Below, piece after piece: positions 42,676 to 52,601 of a stretch of 64,000 nucleotides of DNA (the first letter of the stretch is position 1; the number at the start of each line of letters is the position of its first letter). Below the pieces are notes generated by a model that did not search any database, was not told where the DNA came from, and saw nothing but the letters and a program-made list of their open reading frames with translations. The DNA is taken from NCBI GenBank assembly GCA_002205965.3, contig NADL03000131.1:160735-224734 (forward strand), given 5' to 3'. The DNA comes from Kappaphycus alvarezii (Eukaryota > Rhodophyta > Florideophyceae > Gigartinales > Solieriaceae). The position numbers and the translations under genes were made by a program.

Positions 42676-43310
42676 GTTGTGCTTATATCAGTAACGACAA
42701 TGCTGCAAGTGGTCTCCGTAGATACTCATCATTTCAGGACAGCCGGCCTTCGGACAAGGAGTATCGACGTTGAACAAAGAGGTCTAGCAGAAGTACTGGG
42801 ACGATAAGGAGAAATCCCTGCTCTTAATTTATTTCTTTAAACCGGGGCACCATACTCAGCAGACCTACCCTGTGGATGAGGGCAGGAAATGACGGTGCAG
42901 AATGCCCGTGTGCGGATGTCGACGGACGGCATTCTGCTTACAAGGCCGCGTAAAACAGCATCGTTTACCTTCTTTGCGATGTTAGGTTGGAGGAGCAAAA
43001 TTTGATAAACGGAAGTCGAACCGGGGGTCGCCAAGAGGCGCTATATGTGTTAAAGGCAGCGATATCACCCTCGAACTCCAAGAGTTCCTGCGCGGATGGC
43101 GGTAAAAACTTACTTCATAGCTGATGCTTAGCGCCACCAGAGGCAAGACACGAAGTGGCTGTAGCTTTTTTTCAGAGGTGAGACAGATTCCCAGGGTCAG
43201 CTGTTTCTCCTGGAGCTAATCGACAGGTAATTGCATCCCATCGAATAGTGTCCTGCGGGCAGTGTATGGACACAGCTAACGGTATGGCTGCCGAAATACT
43301 CAATCCATGG
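42676..43310 (-). pseudogene. RLE-type LINE fragment (L9)
   Basis: The minus strand near 42710-42790 reads NVDTPCPKAGCPEMMSIYGD and HLQHC, the same Cys/His cluster as in L4 (TPCPKRNCPETLDCFGDHLLHC). Upstream (higher coordinates) NIAKKVNDAVLRGLVS belongs to the stretch between reverse transcriptase and endonuclease. LTR G cuts it off at 42675. Frames change several times. Confidence 0.65.
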
Positions 43311-43519
43311 GCGTTTGCAAGAGAGTAGCATAACTTGCAGAAAATGGTTCACTTTGCGGATTGCAATGTATTCATACGGTCACGGAGGTGCGGACCCGTT
43401 TCTGTTTTCTCCTTTCCTTCTCTCTAAACTCCGTTTAAATTCACCGCTAGAAGTGTCAGACGACGAAGTGAGCTACCCTATCAGTCACCCCCAATTAGAC
43501 ACCGCCAGGTGGTGGCCAC
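43311..43519. other. Unassigned flank of gypsy 3
   Basis: Nothing recognised. It ends CCAC at 43516-43519, matching CCAC at 50240-50243 on the other side of gypsy 3 (4-bp target duplication). Confidence 0.45.
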
Positions 43520-43744
43520 TGTTGCAGGACACGGTTGAGTGTCTTGTAGAGACTTGTCTGCTTCTCTTTACTGAATCTCAAATTGAAAGGCTTAAGTATT
43601 GTTGGAATTAAATGCTAACCGACAACGAGGAGAGTACATTTGAATCTCGTGGAGAGTGCATGATATTAATCGATAAATGAAATGTGTAATGCATTCCACA
43701 TTGCACTCACTTTACAGCTGTAATGCAGACGTAAGGCTGTTACA
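43520..43744 (-). repeat. Gypsy 3 3' LTR
   Basis: 225 bp, aligns with 48492-48643 plus 50164-50239. The uninterrupted GCATGATATTAATCGATAA in it shows the empty site of solo LTR H. A purine run GGAAGAGGGAG (43745-43755, minus) precedes it as polypurine tract. Confidence 0.88.
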
Positions 43745-43950
43745 CTCCCTCTTCCGAATACGACGCAAGGAGGAACGTGCGCGATCTACTTTTTTCTGGT
43801 CGGGAAAGCTTGAGAGAAACTGGTGCAACAGATCCGGTATGTCTTCATGCATAAGTTGGAGGGGTTCCCATATCGGATCTTCATGGCTGAAACCTCTCCA
43901 TTTTGCTTGCACTTCATTCCTTCGCTCTGAACGATTGTATCTGGGATCAA
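43712..43950 (-). pseudogene. Gypsy 3 chromodomain
   Basis: The minus strand reads DPRYNRSERRNEVQAKWRGF and SHEDPIWEPLQLMHEDIPDL, then LHQFLSSFP. This is a chromodomain: WRGF, then D-P-x-WEP and a C-terminal helix. Such domains after integrase bind modified histones and steer insertion to heterochromatin in chromoviruses. The frame continues into the 3' LTR. The domain is intact in outline, although the polyprotein upstream is broken. Confidence 0.88.
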
Positions 43951-43981
43951 AAGCTTAGTGATCGCATTATAGTGAGTGTTG

Positions 43982-45225
43982 TTATTGTCTACAGTCCTTT
44001 TTAAGATCTTCAGTTTCTTCGAAGGTAGAATCGTAATAGAACTTCAACCTGTTACAATGCACCAGCTCGAGATGATTATTGATAATGTACCGCCTCAAAC
44101 CCCACCCAGAATGGGCACGTGTGATCTTAAAAGGGCCTGTCCAGTGAACTTGGAGCTTGTGGCCGTCGCTTGGTTTGCGCTTTGCCACAAGAACGTAGTC
44201 TCCGACAGAAAAGTTTGATGAGTGAACGTGGGTTCGAGAATTATGGAGCTGGATAGCGGCGTTTTTAGCTTTTCCTCGACGTGACGCCACATCTTTGTCA
44301 TTCATCTAGGCCATTAGCATGCTAGTTTTTGCTATCTTCCGTAGTGTTAGCGCTTCATCAACTGATGAGACGATCTTAGAAGGCAGCAGCGTAAGTAGGC
44401 GAAGAGGATTGTCTGCTGGCAACCCTGCACGGTGACAGGTACACGGTTTCCAGAGAGCTTCTAATGCGTGGTTTAAAACAGCTGGATAATTGGGAGCATG
44501 ATAGGCCATTGTTTCTCCGCCAGTCTATATTCAGATAGTAGGGCGCGACAAGTCCTGAGTAGTTCGCGCCCAAGCCTTTCAATCGCCCATTGGATTGTGG
44601 GGCGTTCGGAGCGGTTAAATGATGCTGCGCGTGAGAGCCTTATTGAGGAGGTGCATTAAATGATTTTTAAAATGCGATCCACGGTCGGAGATCCAGAGGG
44701 GAACGACACCAAACGCAGCGAACCATTTCATAATGCCTGTCACTGCAGAAGATGCATCTGGAGCTGCAGCTGGGGTAGCCACGCGTAGGAGGATGCATCG
44801 TCCTTAAGCATTAGAACATATGAGAATTCTGTATCGCTATCTCCCATAAAAATGAAGTCAAAGTGAAGGATTTCGTTAGGCTTCTCAGCGTGGATGACAT
44901 GACCATAAGGCCTTGCAATTCGGTGACCTGATGATGTCGCTGCGCAATGAAGGCATGAGTCGAAGCTGCGGATATCATCGCCATTTTTTCCAGTAGTGTG
45001 TGCTTGAATTGTGCGAAGGGTAGTTTCAAAACTCTGTGTCCACTCCTCCCAAAGTGTGCCACTACATACAAACGAAGCTGAAGGGATACATTATCAGCTG
45101 GAATCCAAATGGCCCCCGATTCTCTTCCATAGACCATTAGATATTGGAAAGCAGGAGTTATTTTATCTGATATATTGACTGAGCCTTGCGCCTGCGTGAT
45201 ATCTTCCAATGCTGTCCATTTGAGG
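43982..45225 (-). pseudogene. Gypsy 3 integrase
   Basis: On the minus strand VAHFGRSGHRVLK begins the zinc region (about 45035-45080), with CLHC near 44945. The core follows: EILHFDFIFMGDSD (first Asp, about 44840-44885), MKWFAAFGVVPLWISDRGSH (second Asp, about 44670-44735) and ERLGRELLRTCRALLSEY (Glu, about 44530-44585). The C-terminal barrel is VGDYVLVAKRKPSDGHKLQV and HWTGPFKITRAHSG at 44095-44205. Several frameshifts. Confidence 0.85.
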
Positions 45226-46022
45226 TCATCGTCCTGAGTAGGTGCTAGAGGCGCTTGAAGTAAACGAGCGAGTTGCATATGGGTTACGGTGAGCATCATT
45301 CAACATGGCCTGATTTTCCTTACATCCCATCGGGATAATAGATCTGCCCAGCAATTTTCCATCACATCGATGTGTATGATGGTGTACTGGAAAGAGGACA
45401 ACAGCATTCCCCATCGTCGAACCTTGTTTCTTTGCGTTACGGGACATTGTGACTGAGCATTGATTTTGGTCGAAAATGAATACGAGATTACTATGGTCCG
45501 TGAACAATAGAACCCCTCTGGACGCATTAGTAAGTAGTACAGACGTTCGATGCAAAATATTTTGCCGCCGCTTCCTTTCTGGTGTGGACCATTTTTGAGA
45601 TGAGGAGGTAAAGAGCCGGAGAGGAACGCCAAGGCTCATGCTGCTGGTCCGCGAAAGGTTGTTCAATTCAGTCCTTGGGATTTGTGTGAGGATGCCAGAC
45701 CAATGAAAACCGCTTGCGTCAGTGAAAAGCATAGCATCTTTTGCGAGTCCAGGTGGCTAGACGAATGGCATTGGCAAGGCATCTTTGATTTGACTGAAAC
45801 ACCGCTCATGTTCTGCGCCCCATCCATGTTCGGAGAGTGATACTGTGGAAACTGCTCGCTTTTCGACGCCCAGCCTTCTGGTATATTTTTCCATAAATGT
45901 CGAGATCGGTGCCACCAGGGTGTTGTATGCCGGAATGGCACTGCGCATCCAGTTAGCTGAGCAAAGAAATTGTTGGAGCTCATCACCTGTAGACGGTGAA
46001 GGCATGTCGAGAGTGCTGTCAA
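45226..46022 (-). pseudogene. Gypsy 3 RNase H and connection
   Basis: The connection domain is MPSPSTGDELQQFLCSANWM, then STFMEKYTRRLGVEKRA (45850-46005). RNase H begins MLFTDASGFHWSGILTQIP at 45732 and continues in two frames through LLTNASRGVLLFTDHSNLVF. FTDASxxxW with TDH are the catalytic acidic residues' surroundings. Broken by a shift near 45630. Confidence 0.82.
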
Positions 46023-46053
46023 TCTGGAGGGGTCTAATCTTATTCCGTAACCG

Positions 46054-46700
46054 TCAATTATGCGCCAAGCACCGTACTTCTTTTAGAAATAGACTGCATT
46101 TCTTGGCATGCAGCTTTAAGCCTGCGTTTTCACAAATCTTAAAGATTTGTGTGAGAACTTCCAGAAGCTCTTCCTCTGATCGTGCATGGACGACCATGTC
46201 GTCAAGCCAAAGTAGAATGTTTTCTTTTTGATCTGGAACAAAAGCTGGATTGCGCTTTGCAGTATGCTGTCGCATTTTTCTGTCCATGCATGACTCGAGT
46301 CGGAGAATAGACCGCATTGGGCGTAATGAAGCTTTGAAATTCCTGCGAGTCGTGCTAGGGCAGTTGCCAATAACCATGGCATAAATCTAGGCTAGCGAAA
46401 CATTATGCCAGCCATCCTTGCAGTTTGTTTCTAAGTTCGGCATGGGCCAGGCATGCGGTTCTGTCACTTTGTTCACTGGTCGCAGGTCTACTGTGAAACG
46501 CCATTTCTCGGTCCTGGTTTCGGAATGATCAGGGGCACAAGCCCAGGAGCTTTCCGAGTTTGTAGATGAGACGATGTCTACTAGCTCATTGACCTTCTTC
46601 TCAAGGAATGCCAACTGCTCAGTGGAGTATTTGCGCGGGCGGACCCTAATTGGTTTGGCACCTTCGAAAATTTTGATTTTATCGGCTGTATATTGACGGG
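46054..46700 (-). pseudogene. Gypsy 3 reverse transcriptase
   Basis: The minus strand reads IRVRPRKYSTEQLAFLEKKV, then WRFTVDLRPVNKVTEPHAWP (motif 1-2), DLCHGYWQLPL (motif A), VYSPTRVMHGQKNATAY (motif B) and ILLWLDDMVVHARSEEELLE, with LDD as active site near 46186-46215. The last part is LKLHAKKCSLFLKEVRCLA. Frameshifts lie near 46390 and 46480. Confidence 0.88.
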
Positions 46701-46931
46701 AGGGTCAGAGCCAGACGGATCCTAAATATATCTGCGTGGTTCTTGACGATCTCTTCAATTGCGCCAAATTTTGCCTTGAATCCGGTCTTCTGGCGTCATC
46801 AATCATCATTCTAGGTAGATAGTTCTTCATCTGGTATGTGCGTCCCTGTTCCACAACCTTGTCCAACTGGGAAATTTCTAGCGTACTTTCTGTGGCACTG
46901 CCAAGCGCAGTCTGCTTAGGAATTTCTTCAT

Positions 46932-47465
46932 CTAGAAGCGTATTTCACTTGTTGATGTTGTTTCCCTCAGCAATTGAGATAGCTGTCCTCCATTTGCTGT
47001 ATGGTTCGTGGGTAAGGAGTCATCTGCTTCCCAAGTGATGTTAGATAGATCTGTATTATCGAAAAATGTCGAATCAGTGCTAGGTGCTATCCAAGTTGAA
47101 ACTAATGATTGCAGTAATGGACGGGAAAATAAAACCTCATCCATACCATCATCCATGACGAGGTACTCAATATTTCGTAATCGCATAGGCCCCTCCGGTG
47201 TATGAATAGTGGCGGACACTCGGGCTTTCCTGCTTTCCAGTACTGTGCGAGTGTGTTCATTAGTGATGGCCAATCGCATGAATAGCTTCCAATGGTAAGA
47301 CAGGAACAAAGATACTGTGATTGGCCAGAGAATGCAGATGGTGGCGCCTATTGCTGCATGATCCGCTCCATAGTCGCCGGAGACGACAACTGAAACCTTG
47401 TCCATCAGCATTCCCGATAGCCTACCATTTATAGCAGAGGGCTGAGACGAAACCAGTCGACTCAA
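46932..47465 (-). pseudogene. Gypsy 3 protease-like domain
   Basis: A 177-residue frame contains VSVVVSGDYGADHAAIGATI near 47360-47420 at the position of a retroviral-type aspartic protease. GDYGAD replaces the usual D-S/T-G. The second half (ATIHTPEGPMRLRNIEYLVM, DDGMDEVLFSRPLLQSL) resembles the IxxMRxVxxLVxD...IxxLGxPLL part of such proteases. If functional it would process the polyprotein. Confidence 0.7.
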
Positions 47466-48480
47466 AGACCTTTTTTCTTAGACTCTCTGTATTCTCGAAG
47501 GAGTTCTTTCTTCTGATTAGGTTCTGTTTTAGGGCAATCTCGAAAGAAATGGCACTCACCAGGGCACGTTTTCGTATTTAAACAGGGCGGGTGATCTATT
47601 TGTAGGTTCCCCTTCAGCTGCTTTGCCATTTCCAGTACTTGATTTGTCCTTGATAGCAGAACCTGATCGCTCATTGCCGACATGGTTCTGATCACGGCCT
47701 TCTTCTTATAATTCGCTCGAGTGCTCTCTAACTGCACCTCATCACAGGCCATGCTTAGCGCCCTGTTTATAGTTCCATTATCATCTGGACCTCTCAACGG
47801 GACATATTTCTCACAATTCGTAGCTTCTGCAATGACATAAGTGTAGAATGACATCCAATTACTTGCCAAGTTGGCCTGTCGCAGTGTAAGTCAGCTTCAA
47901 GTTTTCGTCATAAAGCAGCAGGACACAATAGTGAACAAATATGTCCTATTGCCAGTTTTGGATTATCTTTTGGAAGGTTCTCCAAACCACGACGACGTAA
48001 AAAATCATAGTCCGCGAAAAGGCTGAGTATCCGCAGCTCCGGGTCATCTTCCTTATAGTTATGCGAACATACTTTTTCAAATCAGCCGCCAGAGATAGCC
48101 GGGTGATTGAGTCAGCAACTCGTCCAACTTTCTCAGAGAGTCAAGCTAGTAGGAAGGCTCTGACAGTTCTTCCATTGAAGAGACATCCTTGAAAGTGTTT
48201 GGCGAATTAGAGAAGTTAGTAGGTTTGTTGTAACCGACGCTTCTATAGAAACGGGAATAAACGTGCGCTCTTGGCCAGCTATGTCCTTGGCATTGCTTAA
48301 ATAATCTTCCCGTTCCTTGAGGAAAGTTCGGATCTAATTGCGTAACAACTTTCGAAGAGGTGGATATTGAATGGGCATGAGCATGGGCTACCTTGTAGAG
48401 TGACTGTCCTCCATTGCCGTGAAGAATCACCTGAGGCGATAGCACGGCTTTTGGCAGCCGGCTGAATTTTGCCACGAATG
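47462..48480 (-). pseudogene. Gypsy 3 gag region
   Basis: A frame at 47462-47869 reads MASNWMSFYTYVIAEATNCE, TMSAMSDQVLLSRTNQVLEM and ends with a Cys/His cluster CPGECHFFRDCPKT near 47540-47580, probably the nucleocapsid zinc site with non-standard spacing. From 47870 to 48480 the frames are scattered (KVVTQLDPNFPQGTGRLFKQ near 48300). Confidence 0.6.
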
Positions 48481-48643
48481 CAAGTGATCACTGTTGCAGG
48501 ACACGGTTGAGTGTCTTGTAGAGAATTGTCTCCTTCTCTTTACTGGATCCCAAATTGAAAGAAAGGCTTAATTATTGTTGGGATTAAACGCTAACCGACA
48601 GTAAGGAGAGTACATTTGACTCTCGTGGAGAGTGCATGATATT

Positions 48644-50158
48644 TGTAAGACAGGAAATGGTACTCCCTCGTTTAATACAGGAAATGATCCTCCCAAAGGG
48701 ACCAATAATTTACAACGATCCCGCCCCTGGCTCCGCTTACCTTCCTTTCCAAATTTGTCTACCATCCTCCCTAGATATTATTAATACTATATCCTCTCCT
48801 CGAAATCAGCGTTCTACGTCTTTTTTATCTACATTCTTCATCAAATTCACTCCTTATGCAGAAATTTCACGCAAATTCGCTATTGCGATTTCGATTTTAG
48901 CTTTTTAGTGCCAACTCCAGTCCGCCTCTAAGGTGTACTTAAACCCATTTTACCCAACTTTTTTAATATCCACCAACCCGTACACACATTTCTCTCCCCC
49001 TTACACCCTCTATCCTTCATCCACAATCGCCCCACTCCATTCACAACCAATATGAACAACCTTCGCCCCTCCGCCTCCATCGCCAAAAATCGCCACCCCC
49101 GCCCCCTAAACTCCATTCCCCTACTTCCTTTCGGACCTACTGATCGTGATGAATATCTACACCGCCGAACCAAAAAGAAGGTGATCGAATTCGTGCGTCG
49201 CTTGTTTGTCGAGGACCAAGCGGAGGAGGTAGGTGAGGGGCAGGAGTCGGAAGTCGAGGAGTAAGCCGGGGAGACCTTCGAGTAGTGGGCAGCCCCGGAG
49301 TTTGTCTACGAGAATGAGGATGACGAGAAGGATGACGAGGAAGATGATGGGGATGATAAAGAGGAGGACGAGGAGGATGGGGGAGGGAGACAGAGAAAGT
49401 GTTGGAATGGTGGGACCGGGGCTGGACGGCAATGACTAAGTGGTGCCTACGCTGGAACCGGATGGGAGTATCTTTAGTGGTTTAGATATCTCCCAGGAGG
49501 AAATAGAGAGTTATGGGTCGTTCACAGATATTTGTGGGGACTGCTTGGGCAGCATGGATATTTTGGAAGAGTTGTTTGGGTCTGATCTAGAGAACACGAA
49601 ATAAGAGGACCAGATAGATTGTTCGTTTCCTTAATTATCATTTGTTTAGAGTATATCATCCACACAAAGTGTTTTTATGCAATTTGGTATCTTCTGTAGT
49701 TTTGTTCGGACTTCAGGGGTAGCCAAAAGTCTATATAAGTTAAGTGAACTGCTTCCTTATGGAGAGGTCAAGGAAGTTGGCAGAAAACTTCAAAAGAGAT
49801 ACTCCAGTAGTAACGAAGTTGGCAGTCATCTTCGGGCCCAAAACATATAAACGGCTCTCAAGCCTCGAAGCTAGGTGGAAGAGCCTCCCCGTTTAGAATT
49901 GTTGGGGATCCACCGGGCCCTCTTCAATTTCAGCCCATTGCATTTGCCTTGCAACGTACACGGAAGCAGATCTATTGTTCGCAAGGCGAAGGTACAGCCT
50001 GCCCCTTTCGGACAAAGTCGGTTTCCCTAGGTCTCTCGTCCGTATACAGCACATTTTGTTCCCCAAACTACCTTACCATGGCACTTTTGTCGCTCGCAAC
50101 ACCTTCGTTTTGGATAGTGGGCGTTGGATATCTCTCTTACGCCGACTTTCTGCTAAAA
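48644..50158 (+). repeat. Solo LTR H inside the gypsy 3 LTR
   Basis: A divergent member of the gypsy 2 LTR family, starting TGTAAGACAGG, flanked by ATATT at 48639-48643 and 50159-50163. The uninterrupted site is present in the gypsy 3 3' LTR near 43662. TATA TCTATATAAG is near 49730. The 3' end (GCCGACTTTCTGCTAAAA) is worn. Confidence 0.88.
49052..49602 (+). pseudogene. U3-encoded acidic protein, broken copy in LTR H
   Basis: The ATG at 49052 opens MNNLRPSASIAKNRHPRPLN, IPLLPFGPTDRDEYLHRR and KKKVIEFVRRLFVEDQAEEV, with a stop at 49262-49264. The acidic part (YENEDDEKDDEEDDGDD) and the tail (DCLGSMDILEELFGSDLEN near 49539-49595, then TAA at 49602) follow in other frames. A clear relative of the 62965-63546 protein. 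Confidence 0.8.
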
Positions 50159-50243
50159 ATATTAGTCGATAATGTAATGTGTAATGCATTCCACACTGCA
50201 CTCACCTTACAGCTGTAATGCAGATATCAGGCTGTTAAACCAC

Positions 50244-50640
50244 GAGGTTGGATCTCAGAGGAAGGGAGAATCTCGGTCTCTTTGAGTGTGGCCTTGTGTT
50301 TGGCTGCAATTTATCCGTCGTCATAGTACCATGACTACAAAAGGAGTATGTCTAGCCCTGTGTCATCCTCACCCAGGGCAGCCAGTAATGAATTGATCTT
50401 CAGAGCAAGAGGGAAAGGTTTCGGTGTTTTACACCCTTGGAGTGTGAGTCCCCACTCTTGGAAGGTCGCACCCGGGTGCTTGTGCAGTGCTGAGAGACAT
50501 GGCAAGTAACGTGGCCGTGAGGGCATTGGAATCGTACGAAAAAGCTAAGGGGGTTCATGCAAGGCACGCTGCAGCAGCCGTCTCGTCCGATGCGGCCTTC
50601 TTTATGGCTGGCCTGAAGGTGGCCTTTTAGGGAGCGTAAG
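50244..50640 (+). pseudogene. RLE-type LINE C-terminus (L8)
   Basis: At about 50500-50628 the plus strand reads DMASNVAVRALESYEKAKGV, HARHAAAAVSSDAAFFMAGL and KVAF, then a stop. This matches the tail of L4 (ARETYAKVKEILTQRHAAEA). The stretch before it is not readable. It forms the right flank of gypsy 3. Confidence 0.65.
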
Positions 50641-50870
50641 TAATGGGGAATTCCTTCCCCATTACTGTGTCTGCATACCTTTTTGAGTCGATTGTGGTTT
50701 GACCTGGAAAACTATTGGATAGATCGGATATATCCTCAAAAAGTAAAACACCCAAACCTTTCCCCCTTGGAAGATATATCCGAACTAACGGCAATGAGGG
50801 GATTTTTGGGTTATTTAATGCATGGAAGATGTGGTCGGTTATATCCACCCGGCTAATGCGTGAAGGACCA
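50641..50870. repeat. Dispersed repeat pair and an 11-bp-arm hairpin
   Basis: GTAATGGGGAA and TTCCCCATTAC form a perfect inverted repeat at 50640-50665. 50656-50772 is a copy of the 113-bp repeat (ACTGTGTCTGCATACC, AGTAAAACACCCAAACC). 50773-50870 is a related sequence in the opposite direction (GGGATTTTTGGGTTATTTAA, GCATGGAAGATGTGGTCGG), as at 757-830. Confidence 0.65.
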
Positions 50871-51504
50871 GGACAAAGAGCTAAGCAGGTCTCCTAATAA
50901 GTAGTGTGGCACAAATTCGTCTAACGGGCTGGCTTAAAGCCTGCCACAGTGGCGTATGTCGGCTGCAATAAATGAAAACCCAGTACTTCCCCCATCTCAC
51001 TTTTTCCTAATTATGTGCAATAAACGTTGCATTCGACGAGATTTTGGATTCGCATCCAATCTGATAGGGGTAAATCGTCGGGAGAAGAGATATTCAGAAT
51101 TAACTACCCCAAGAAGGAGGTGTTGCAAGCGACAAAAGTGCTACCGTGGTATAGTTGAACGAACGAAAAGGAGTGGATAGGGAAGACAGTTGAATGGGCT
51201 ACAAGCAAGTATGGAAGGGGCAGGGTCTCCCACCTATGCTTAGTGACTAGGGTAAAATAAATGCTTCTTGGGTCTGAAGTTGACTCTCAACTTCTTAACT
51301 ATTTGGGACTGAGCTTGAAGCTGCCTGCCAACTTGCTTGACCTCTCCATGAGGAAGCGGTTTACTCAGCTTATATAGACTTTTGGCTACCCCTAAAGTCC
51401 GAACAAAAATACAGAAGGTACCAGGAAACGCGCAGAAACAATTTGTGCGGACGACATACTCTAAACAGAAGATACTTAAGGAACTAACAATCAATGAGGC
51501 CCTC

Positions 51505-52140
51505 TTATTTCCCATTCTCTAAATCAGATCCAAACAACTCCTCTAAAATATCCATGCTGTCCAAGCAGTCCCCACAAATATCTGCGAATGGCTCACAGCT
51601 CTCTATTCCCTCCTGGGAGATATCTAAACTACTAAAGATATCTCCATCCGGTCCCAGCGTCGGCACCACTTGATCCATACTCTCCAGTCCAGGCCCCACC
51701 AGTACAACACTTTCCATGCCCCCATTTCCCTCATCCAACTCTTCCTCGTCCTCGTCATCCTCCTCTTCCTCCTCTTCATCCTCATCCTCATCCTCATCCT
51801 CATCCTCCTCTTCATCCTCATCCTCATCCTCATCCTCATCCTCCTCTTCAACCTCATCCTCCCCGTTCTCCTCTTTATTAACCTCATAGACCAATCCAGG
51901 GGCTACCCACTCCTCAAAAGTCTCCCAGATCCCTCCTCGATGTCCCACTCCCGCCCTTACCTACCTCCTCCGCCTCATCCTCGATAAAGAGGCGACAACG
52001 AATTCGATGACCTTTTTCTTGGTTTGCCGGCGCAGGTAGTCCTCGCGGTCAGTAGGTCCGAAAGGGAGTAGGGGAATAGAGTTTAGGGGGCGGGGATGGT
52101 GATTTTTGGAAATGATTTTTGAGGGGCGTAGAGTGGTCAT
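51505..52140 (-). pseudogene. U3-encoded acidic protein, copy in solo LTR I
   Basis: Start MTTLRPSKIISKNHHPRPLN at 52140, then PFGPTDREDYLRRQTKKKVI and EFV, where two bases are missing near 51988. From 51948 the frame is open to 51505: WVAPGLVYEVNKEENG, then an Asp/Glu tract of about 50 residues encoded by (TCCTCA)-type repeats. It goes on to MDQVVPTLGPDGDIFSSLDI, ESCEPFADICGDCLDS and MDILEELFGSDLENGK. This copy gives the best reading of the middle and C-terminal regions. Confidence 0.8.
51735..51860. repeat. TCCTCA microsatellite in the U3 gene
   Basis: Repeated TCCTCA with TCCTCC interruptions, coding for Asp/Glu on the minus strand. Its length differs in every LTR copy. Confidence 0.85.
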
Positions 52141-52601
52141 TTTGGTAGGTTTGGGGGAATGGAGGTAATGGAGGGTGTTTCGGGTGTGTGTGGGGAGAAG
52201 GTGTGATTAGCAAAATGACCGGGGACGTTTAAACTTGGAATAAATGGGTTTAAATAGGCTCCCGGGGCAGGTTCTATAGATTAGAAATAGGTAAAATAAA
52301 TCTGCAAGGGATTTTTGTAGTAGTCCATTTGCGCCCTTTTTCTCAAAAAACGAATTTGGAGGAGGAGGTAAGCAAAAAGGGAAAAAGAACTTGATTCGGA
52401 TCGATTAAGAGGGGTAGATACAGTATAAAAATATCTAGATAAAATGGAAGTAAATTTGGAGAGGACCCGGTAATGATAAGCGAGGTTCAGGGAGGATGAG
52501 GAAGGACCGGAACTATAAGCAAATTTGGACAAGGAGAGGTAGTACAGTAAACTATAGGCCTGTAGATGACGGCGACAAAAAAATCTGCGCCTAACACAAT
52601 C

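Larger units (their letters stand above)
43520..50239 (-). mobile_element. Gypsy element 3, chromodomain type
   Basis: Short LTRs (225 and about 228 bp) with TGTAACAGCC...CCTGCAACA ends in the minus orientation flank gag, protease, reverse transcriptase, RNase H, integrase and a chromodomain. The 5' LTR is split by solo LTR H (48644-50158). Target duplication CCAC (4 bp). The LTRs and pol are unrelated to gypsy 1 and 2. Confidence 0.88.
48492..50239 (-). repeat. Gypsy 3 5' LTR, interrupted
   Basis: 48492-48643 and 50164-50239 together match the 3' LTR at 43520-43744. Between them lies solo LTR H. Confidence 0.88.
51062..52596 (-). repeat. Solo LTR I of the gypsy 2 family
   Basis: 1535 bp, same termini as the gypsy 2 LTRs (plus strand TGATAGGGG...GCGCCTAACA), flanked by CAATC at 51057-51061 and 52597-52601. 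The U3 TATA-like box lies near 52244-52252 (TTTAAATAGGC on plus) and the genomic-RNA TATA near 51370-51376. Confidence 0.93.

Noticed and set aside
51735..51860. Telomere-like or CRISPR-like array at the TCCTCA repeats
   Set aside because: Units are contiguous six-base repeats inside a coding frame, without spacers.
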